Below are positions 47,701-57,748 of a stretch of DNA of 64,000 nt, one piece after another; the stretch's first letter is position 1, and the number at the start of each line of letters is the position of its first letter. The position numbers and the translations under genes are program-made. The DNA comes from Dermacentor variabilis (taxonomy: Eukaryota; Arthropoda; Arachnida; Ixodida; Ixodidae), in NCBI RefSeq assembly GCF_050947875.1, contig NC_134568.1:259955115-260019114 (forward strand). Reading direction: 5' to 3'. Under the pieces are notes generated by a model that saw only the letters and a list, made by a program, of their open reading frames with translations, was not told where the DNA came from and searched no databases.

Positions 47701-50700
47701 GCAAGAAGCAGGCTGGAGACAAGTCAGTAGGGGAATATGGCATAGGCTCTAGGAATAGCAGGGGAGAGTTAGTTATTAGTAGAGTTTGCAGAACAGAATA
47801 ATATGCGGATAATGAATACCTTCTTCTGCAAGTAGGATAGCCGAAAGTGGACATGGAGGAGCGCGAATGGCGAGACTAGAAATGAAATAGACTTTATACT
47901 CTGCGCTAACGTTGGCATAATAAATGATGTGGACGTGCTCGGCAAGGTGCCCTGCAGTGACCATAGGATGGTAAGAACTCGAATTAGCCTAAACGTGAGG
48001 AGGGAACGGAAGAAACTGGTACATAAGAAGCCGATCAATGAGTTAGCGGTAGGAGGGAAAATAGAGGAATTCGAGATCAAGCTACAGAACAGGTATTCGA
48101 CTTTAACTCAGGAAGAGGACCTTAGTGTTGAAGCAATGAATGACAATCTTGTGGGCATGATTAAGGAGTGTGCAATAGAAGTCAGTGCTAACTCCGTTAG
48201 ACAGGATGCCAGGAAGCTCTCGCAGGAGACGAAAGATTTAATCAAAAAATTCCAATGTATGGAAGCCTCTAACCCTACAGCTAGAAGAGAACTTGCAGAA
48301 CTTTCCAAGTTAATCAACAAGCGTAAGACACCTGACATAAGGAACTATAATATGGATGGAATTGAACATGCTCTCAGGAACGGAGGAAGCCTAAAAGCAG
48401 TGAAGAAGAAACTAGGAATAGACAGGAATCAGATGTATGTGTTAAGAAACAAAGCCGGTAATATCATTACTAATCTGGATGAGATAGTTCAAGTGGCTGA
48501 GGAGTTCTATAGAGATCTATACAGTATCAGTGGCACCCACGACGATAATGGAAGAGAGAATAGTCTAGAGGAATTTGAAATCCCACAAGTAACGTCGGAA
48601 GAAGTAAAGAAAACCTTGGGAGCTATGCAAAGGGGGAAGGCAGCTGGAGAGGATCAGGTAACAGCAGATTTGTTGAAGGATGGTGGGCAGATTGTTCTAG
48701 AAAAACTGGCCACCATGTATACGCAATGCCTTATGACTTCGAGTGTACCGGAACCTTGGAAGAACGCTAACATAATCCTAATCCATAAGAAAGGGGACGC
48801 GCAAGACTTGAAAAATTATAGACTGATCAGCTTACTGTCCGTTGCCTACAAATTATTTACTAAGGTAATCGCAAATAGAATTAGGAACACCTTTGACTTC
48901 TGTCAACCAAAGGACCAGGCAGGATTACGTAAAGGATACTCAACAATAGACCATATTCACACTATCATTCAGGTGATAGAGAAATGTGCGGAATATAACC
49001 AACCTTTATATATAGCTTTCATTGATTACGAGAAAGCGCTTGATTCATTCGAAACCTCAGCAGTCATGGAGGCATTAGCGAATCAGGGTGTAGACGAGCC
49101 GTATGTAAAAATACTGAAAGATATCTATAGCGGATCCGCAGCCACCGTAGTCCTCCATAAAGAAAGCAACGAAATCCCAATAAAGAAAAGCGTCAGACAG
49201 AGAGATACGATCTCTGCAATGCTATTCTCAGCGTGTTTACAGGAGGTATTCAGAGACCTGGATTGGGAAGAATTGGGGATAAGTGTTAATGGAGAATACC
49301 TTAGTAACTTGTGATTGACTGATGATATTGCCTTGCTTAGTAACTCAGGGGACCAATTGCAATGCATGCTCACTGACCTTGAAACGCAAAGCAGAAGGGT
49401 GGGTCTAAAAATTAATCTGCAGAAAACTAAAGTAATGTTTAACAGTCTCGGAAGAGAACAGCAGTTTACGATAGGTAGCGAGTCACTGGAAGTGGTAAGG
49501 GAATACATGTACTTAGGACAGGTAGTGACTGCGGATCCAGATCGTGAGGCTGGAATAATCAGAAGAATAAGAATGGGCTGGGGGTGAATTTGGTTGACAT
49601 TCCCAGATCAGGAACAGCAGGTTGCCATTATCCATCAAGAGAAAAGTGTATAACAGCTGTGTCTTACCAGTACTCACGTACGGGGCAGAAACCTGGAGGC
49701 TTACGAAAAGGGTTCTACTTAAATTGAGGACGACGCAACGAGCTATGGAAAGAAGAATGGTGGGTGTAACGTTAAGGGATAAGAAAAGAGCACATTGGGT
49801 GAGGCAACAAACGCGAGTTATTGACATCTTAGTTGAAATCAAGAAAAAAGAAATGGGCATGGGCAGGACATGTAATGAGGAGGGAAGATAACCGATGGTC
49901 ATTAAGGGTTACGAACTGGATTCCAAGAGAACGGAAGCGTAGCAGGGGGCGGCAGAAAGTTGGGTTGGCGGATGAGGTTAAGTAGTTTGCAGGGACAACA
50001 TGGCCACAATTAGTACCTGACCGGGGCAGTTGGAGAAGTATGGGAGAGACCTTTGCCCTGCAGTGTGCGTAACCAGACTGATGATGATGATTATGATGAT
50101 TATGGTGATGATGATGATGTATGATAGCTGGGACACTATATTGCACGGGTACGATGCCCGTTTTCTGCGCCCACTCTCTGCCGGTGGTAGAGCATGAAGA
50201 ACATGTCCTGACGTCAGAATGTACACGACGTAAAGACTGACTGCTAAACGATTAAGTATGATGGACGTGGTCATAATCTCCTATGATTTCACGGAGACCT
50301 GATGTTCAGTGGGAGACATGATGCGGGAATACTGAAGTGGCGTCACCACCTGTGTATTTCGTGTTTTATTTGCACTTCTTCTACTCTATAAAGCGTCCGG
50401 TAACGGCAAGAGGGACCTAATTAGTATTCTAAGTATCCTAGCAGTAGTATCTACTAATCTGACTGAACTTAATGTATCCGTTCAGTGTCCGCATGGAAAC
50501 TCTCGGGGTTGATCGACAGTACCAAACGGTGGGCCCGCTTCTATTTGGTATTTTTTAACGGGCGCGCCTGTCTTTTCCTGCACTGTTCGATCGCGCACCC
50601 TAGCCCCCATAAAAGAAGCACGCGAGCAATAATAATCATCATGTCTCCGTTGGCGTGACCTCCGTTTCCACAAGTAGCAAGTTTATACTCAGTTTGAACG

Positions 50701-53700
50701 TCCATAGTTACGCTCGTCTCCTTTGTTGCGGCTTTTAGTGCTTCTGCGTTAACACACTACATGTTTGTGAGTATGCGTCAGAAGAGAGAGGAGGAAGTAA
50801 ATCTGAGGCTATAGCTTTGCACGTATCCAAAGCGAACATCGAACCAGCGCACCTATTTCGAGCGCTTTCACGCCTTGCGGCTGTACAAGCATAACAGTTC
50901 CTTAATGGAGCAGAAATTCTTGCAAATGAGAAGGGTGTCACCTTGGAAGTATAGTCTCCTAACAGTTCAGCTCAAATTCTCCCAAATGAGAGGCTCGGGT
51001 TAGTGCTTGAGGTAAATGGCAAAGCAGCCAACAGTCAGTGAGACCGAAGAGAACATAGAAGAAAATAATGCTTTAATTGAGTATAAGTGTCAGTTTTATT
51101 ATTTTGGTTAAGTACACGATTAAGGAAAAGGAACTGAACGCAGAAGAAATTCACTATAGGCTATCGGTGAGATCCGAACCGACAACTTTCTCCATGACGT
51201 CTGGCGTAGTGCAAGGAAATGAGATACGGCATTCAGGCGGCTGCCAGTTCTATAATGCAACCATATCGACTTTACCCTACGGGAAAGGTGCCCTTCTCTC
51301 AGGGCATTTCGGCGGTATATGGGAATGGGGGGGGGGGGGGGAGGGGACGTACCTGGCCGTAGTTCCACTCCCGCTGGCCGAAGTTCTTTTCAGTGCCGTA
51401 GTAATAGGCTCCGGTCTCCTTCATGGTGTAGAAGTTTCTCTGCGCGTCGTCTTTCAGGTACACGGGGTCCTCTGCAAGCAAAAAGTTGTAGCTCACTGCA
51501 GCCTCTTCCTGTGTTGAATTTTCATAAGAAGCCAAGAAACACTGACACCAAGGACAACATAGGGAAAATTACTTGTGCTTAATAAATGAAATAAAGAAAC
51601 GATTAATTAATGGAAAAAAAAGTGAATGAAAAAACAACTTGCCGCAGGTGGGAACCGAACCCACAACCTTCGCATTTCGCGTGCGATGCTCTACCAATTG
51701 AACTACCACGGCTTTTGTTTTTCTATCTTTCATGGTATTTATTATAGTTGCATTCAACCATTCAACCAGACGTTCACCAGTTCTGCATAGTCAGAGAATG
51801 GAGGGCACAATGAAAGTCACACACAGAAAAGGTAGCGTTCACACTGTGAGTAGAAACGTTCGTGTCACTTTAGAAGGGTGGCAAGGATAAGCACCTCAAC
51901 AAAATAGGGTACCAGTCCGGTTGTACACCGAGTCCATCATAAACCTGCTTTAGGTGTAGTGTCATTTGGATGAAATTTGCCCTTGTAGGTACAACCGTTT
52001 CGGCGTTGCGGTCCATCATTCACGTTTTCCGCAAACTGTGCATTCCCATTACAAAAAACATATCGAAAGGCGCACTATTATCACAGGTTGGTAGCAGGTA
52101 TCGCACAGTATGAGCGTTAATCTCAAAGTCTTTCTTTAAAGTCCGTTGGAGGACATCCCAAAATAGGATGGCGTCGGTGCAGCTAATAAAACAATGTTCA
52201 ATTGTCTCTGGTACATCACAAAGGCGACAGTTAACAGAAGAGACAAAGATACCCTTGTTTTGTAGCCATGTTTTAACCGGTATGGTTTCACTATGAACTT
52301 TATAAAAGAATGTTTTGCAGCAAGGGGATAAATACATTTTACGAACTCGCTTTAGCACATCGCGGCCTGGCAATTTAATGTATATTGATCGGTAAAGTGG
52401 AGGCTGAAATAGCATGGATAGTAAGTCTTTGTACAACGTTTTGCGCGACACAGAATACAAGTATTCAGTGGAAAACCGAACTGTCAGGAAACGAACCGCC
52501 AAGTAAACTTCTTGCATGAACCCCCACAAGCATAAGCGCGAAGAAAAACTTGAAGAAACAACTAAATCAGGTAACACATTAACAAGTGTGACTTGCATGT
52601 ATGAACGAATTACAGGATGGGAAGTATCGCGAAAATAGAAGAAACGAGACACTATTTGCCGCACATAAAGATGTACTAAGCCCAGCCCACCTTCACTAAC
52701 AGGCCTAAAGATATTATCGCGCCTCATGGGCTCAAAAGTTGAAGACCATACGAAGGTTGCAAAGATACGGTGAAAGCGTTGGATGTATAACCTAGCACAA
52801 TGGATAACTTGCAATACATAGAAAATTTTTGTTGCCAAGAACTTATTGCAGGCTTCGGCTTTCCCAAAAATACAAAGTCGTTGTGGAACGAATGTCTGGG
52901 CGTAACTTTGCAGTACCGAAACCCGTTCTTTCCAATAGTGTGCGCTTAATTTATATGCGTCTAGCGGCACGCCAAGATACTTTGGCGGGACATCAGTCCA
53001 CTTAACGCCTGCAAACTGTTCTGGTGTATAGCACCATGAGCCAAACCATAAGCCTAAACTTTTTGAGGAGTTCATTCGCGCTCCTGATACGCTGCCAAAT
53101 TCTTCTATTTTCGATACTACTTTTTCAACACTGGACTTATCCGTGCAGAAGAACGCTAGATCGTCTGCATAAGCTAAGACTTTAACTTCATTACACAGTA
53201 TATTGAAGCCATGGATGTTACTCGACTGAATTACGCTTAAGCATAGCGGTTCCAGGTAAAGGGCGAATAGTAGTGGGGACATCGGGCAGCCTTGTTTTAC
53301 TGATGAGCAAATAGAAATGGGTTCGGAGAGTTGGCCATTAATAACTAAACGAGTAGTACAACAGGTGTAGCAAAGCCTAACGCCTTTAAGCACAATGGAG
53401 CCAACATTGACATGCTCCAGAAGGGAAAATAAATAGGAGTGACTGACACGATCAAAAGCTTTAGCAAGGTCTACCTGGAGCATTGCAAGCTGCTCAGTGG
53501 AACCATAACAGTATTGAAGAAGGGTACGGGCGATATGTATGTTGGTTTGAATTGATCGGCCCCTGATTCCACATGTCTGATGGGAACCAATTAGAATTGA
53601 CATCGCAAATTGCAATCTATTAGATAGAACTTTCGCGAAAATTTTGTAATCCACGTTTGACAATGTGATTGGTCGATAGCCTTCAACGGAGCGCAGTTTC

Positions 53701-56700
53701 TCTTTATCTGAACTTTTGGGAATTAAAACTGTGTGGGTTTTGCAAAAAGACTGCGGAAGGGCGTCAATCTCTAAACTTGAAATAAAAATATCCAATAATA
53801 TGGGGCTGATAATTGATTTGAAAGCTTTGTAAAATTCACATGAAAGTCCATCGGGGCCGGGTGTTTTCGACAAAGGCAGCTGATCAATAGCTAGCTCAAT
53901 TTCTTGAATCGTAAGGCTACCCACTGATGACTGCACAGTCATCATCCTGTAATGGTTTGACAAGAGATACAAAACTCTCTAAAACTTTTGCATCGTGATC
54001 GTCCGGAGGGGCACTAAACAACATAGTGTAGAAAGTTTCGAACTGAGAAATTATGTCATTAGTATTTGTTACAAGACTACCTTCGGAGTATATTTCCGGA
54101 ATTACTTTGGAAATACCGTGACGTCGCTCGTCAAGTAAAGCTTGACGTGTTGGTTGCTCAGATTGCAGAGCACGCCTGTTTCGAGATCGAATTCGCGCAC
54201 CTCTGTAACGTAGCGCGTCATACTTTTGTACTTTTGTACCACGGCGCCGTTTCCCCATCCACTTTGTTGGGTATTTATGTGTCCTAGTAGAACGCTGGGA
54301 GTGTTAGCCAGCGCCACCACTCACAGACCTTGGCGGCGGACGTGGAACGTCCTTGTTGCCACAGGCCTCACGAGAACGTGATCTTTTTGGGTGAAGGCAA
54401 CTGGTCAATAAACCCACATATGCTACCTGAAGGCATCAATGTCGCGAAATGCGAAGGTTGTGGGTTCGGTTCCCACCTGCGGCAAGTTGTTTTTTCATCC
54501 ACTTTAATTTCCATTAATTTATCGTTTCTTTATTTCATTTATTAAGCACAAGTAATTTTCCCTATGTTGTCCTTGGTGTCAGTGTTTGTTGGTTTCTTAT
54601 GATATGACTAATAAAAATCGGGCCCCTCGGTTAACCCCCCTTTCTTCTCGTGTGTTGAATTTTGTCATTCTTATTCTGGGCGTTTGCGTACTCTGAGTCC
54701 TTCAGCGCCTCGTGATTGGCATGAGTTAGGCTCCCCGTGTAACAGTCTGAATTATTTTTAGCAGAATGCGTTGTTGGGCAAGTTGGTTCATTGTAATTGG
54801 AAACGTTGGTTGCGCTTTTTAGACAATCACAAGGAAGGGAGACAGGACATTATTTTTGTGTGTATGTGACCTTGAGCGGAGCAAGTTTTCTTACGCTCGA
54901 GCAAAAGGCGTGTTGCCTATGGTGAGCCCGCGTAGGCTAATCCCTCGAATGTTGGACCAACGACGGCAACCAGTAAATTCCTTTTTGGCCTTGAAGACCG
55001 CTGTGTATGAAAGCGCTTCTGCACCGTAGGATGGAGTGCTGCGATGCATTGCACCGGAGCTTTCGATTCTACCGTAAAATGGTGCAGGAGCCGTAAGTCG
55101 AATGAAGCTATCATTCGGAAGAGCCCCAGACAAGCTTTTCTGCCACAAATCAGTGACAGACGGACCCACATCACGGGAATGGTGCCGCGACGAGCTGCTA
55201 AATATACGCTCCTTGGCATCGTTTCAGCTATTATCCTTCGCTCAACCTGTAAACTGCGAGTTTCAGCTGAAATCAGCACGGCAGACGCGATAGCACAACA
55301 AAAGAGGCAGTTGTAATGATTGCGCGGCGTAGTTCACTCGTCTGCTTTCACCAAAGCACGCAGGGCGTCACTCTGCAAAATAATATATGCCGCAACAGCA
55401 GGATGGAATGCGGCGCAATGCCACGCTATATTCGAAGAGAAAGAAAAAATGCCTACGTGCTCGGGCAGTACCTGGAAGCCACGGATTGCAGATGATGAAA
55501 ATGGGCGTCTTTGCAGGGGTGGCACTGCCGCCGCCTAAGCTGAAGGCCAGCGACCAGCGGCCCACCGGTGCCTTGGCCGGAGTGCGAAATTTGAGTAGCA
55601 TTATGTCGTTGTTGTGGAAGCTCACGGACATGGTCCAACGATCGACCATCTCGTGTGCTCTCCCTTCTTTGTCGACCGAGTGGGGAGCAGTGAGTATCAC
55701 CAGCGTGCCGTCGCCTTCCGAAGGGCTCACTCCTGCGGTGGGAGAGCACAAAACGTGGGAAAATTTTGCGTCGCGTTCGCACGATGCCGGCGCACGCACG
55801 TTGAAGAAGCATTTATATTGCCGAATTGCACTTAAAGTTGCAACTGCTAACTATTTCCGCACAGCAAAATACAGTGGCAGCGACTGTTGTCAGTGTTCCA
55901 CCGAAGAAGGGATGAAACATGCACCGTGTATGGTGTCATGCGATGACTTGAGCGGCAGCTGGGGCTGTAGTGAAGCGTCTTTTTTTTTGTCCCGCCCTTC
56001 TTTTTTCAAGAGAATATTTTTTAGGATCTTCGTTTTAATGTGACGTTGTACTCATTCGCGTCTGGCAAGCGCTATGTGATCTTACTGTGAGACCACGAAG
56101 TCTTTAGTCTTGTCTTCCTTTGGGTGGTGGGGAACTGCCTGGAAGCGTTGTACGGAATTCTTCCCGATTAAATTATGCGAGGTGCCCGTAAACATTTTTT
56201 TTTCACGTTAGCTTTGAAATGAGTATAGTGTGCTTCGTTCTGTAATCATTTAGTGTTTACTAATGATTAGTCTGATAAATATTTTATTCAGACCAGTGAG
56301 CTCATGTTCTGCATGTTCTGTCACAACACACAGTTTTCATAGAATCGTGAGTCGGAGTTCACGGGGAAAATTGAATGAATAGAGGCTATTGGGAGTAATG
56401 CATTTGCTATTCTTGTTAACTCAGAGAGATCCACTTCATTATTTGATCGGCACACAGTAAATGAGGTGGTGTATGTTGATTACCTGACGTGAAGATTGCT
56501 CGCAGCGGCGCGCTTCCCAGCTCGAAGGACTGGTTGAAGCGTATTCCGACTTTGAACACGTTGCCCCTCCGGAGAACGGCGAAGGGATACTCGCCGTAGA
56601 TGGCCTTGTACGATTCCGTGTTGTTGGCCTTTGCGTTTTGCTTTTCGTGCATGTTGATGTCCACGATCTCGGCAGGTCCTTTGAGATAACGTAGACGGTA

Positions 56701-57666
56701 ATCAGACAAGCTTTTCTAGTGTATACGAGGCCCAGTTTCGCTGATAAGCCTCCTCTTGCGACTTTGGCGTATACGGAGTGAGTGTAACGAATTTTCCTAA
56801 CGAGAACATTGCTCCAGCCTATCTCCAGGTATTGTAGAAGCACCACCTCCATTGAGAGCGACATTTTACGCGTTGCACATTTTCTTCTCTTTGTTGTTGT
56901 TTACAAAAAAAAAAAAATGGCCACGGAAGGAGTGTGAGGTGCACAACAAGTAAAAGGCCAGCGAGACGCACGCCGACCTTAAAGGATAGTAAGGGTGTCC
57001 TGTTTTGACGACGTAGAGCCACAACACGTGACTTTAGGGCTGTAACCGGAGCTATATTTCACTGTTCGCTATCGGGAACATGTGGATAAAACTGTGGTTA
57101 CCATTGTCTTAGTTCTGTAGCGAGCACAAGCTTTCGGCAATAGAGCACTATTGTCGTTTTTCCGTGGTGTTACTGGTAGGCTCCGCGTTAACTGTGACCA
57201 ACTAAGTTTCTTTAACGTTCACCGAAATATCAACAGAGGGGTGTCTTTGCATTACGCCCTCAGCAGACCAGCTTTCGTGGTCGGCTATCGATCCCGCAAC
57301 GTCGGCCCCAGGAGCAGGATGCACACCAATGTGCAAAACACTGGGGCACCATGTGGCCGCTAGGGGACATGAAGTGCGCATGTTGTATTGCCCCCTCTCC
57401 CGCAGAAAGATGAGGTAATTCTGCACTCCTTTTAAATTCAGGAAATTAAGAATTCGACCGTGGCTTCTTCTTGCTAGTGCAGCTTCGTGACCGAAAAGCA
57501 GCGCGAATGACGGAACTTAGCAAAATGAATTTACTAATGTGACAGTACATTATTAATTAATTAACAGTAAATAAATTCACTAATTCACTAATGTGACCAA
57601 TATATGCATATAGTTGTAGTTATGCATGATTTGTAATTTCCGTGCATTAACATCTTGTAACCATAA

Positions 57667-57748
<82 letters not shown>

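Larger units (their letters stand above)
46917..50125 (+). mobile_element. RTE-type LINE, copy 1, inactive (intron 4)
   Basis: It begins with a tRNA-like stretch (box B GGTTCGAATCC, 46969-46979), followed by 5' sequence, endonuclease pieces (47336-47596, [20 protein letters not shown]), a 461-aa frame 47929-49314 with the RT fingers and palm, and C-terminal pieces up to about 50060. The tail is (TGATGA)n at 50080-50125. Compared with the copy at 59037-61677, the active-site region LRFADDIALLS reads [14 protein letters not shown] (TGA 49312-49314). Several frameshifts are present. It is antisense to the host gene. Confidence 0.88.
51522..54602. mobile_element. Foldback element with tRNA-like arms, long form, enclosing a LINE (intron 3)
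   Basis: Left arm 51522-51690 and right arm 54432-54602 are near-identical inverted repeats. They share ACACTGACACCAAGGACAAC, ATAGGGAAAATTACTTGTGC, TTAATAAATGAAATAAAGAA and AACTTGCCGCAGGTGGGAAC, with scattered mismatches. The interior near 54290-54400 matches the short foldback at 44743-45230. Most of the rest is an L1/Tx1-type LINE (52020-54135), probably inserted into an ancestral roughly 0.5-kb unit. Confidence 0.8.

Noticed and set aside
51641..51712. Functional tRNA gene
   Set aside because: Good stems but G33 and G58 violate near-invariant positions, and it is embedded in an inverted-repeat element with a sibling copy; kept only as a tRNA-like repeat.
55387..56043. 218-codon plus-strand open frame
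   Set aside because: Its left part is antisense to transglutaminase exon 3, which has matched splice sites and family motifs on the other strand.
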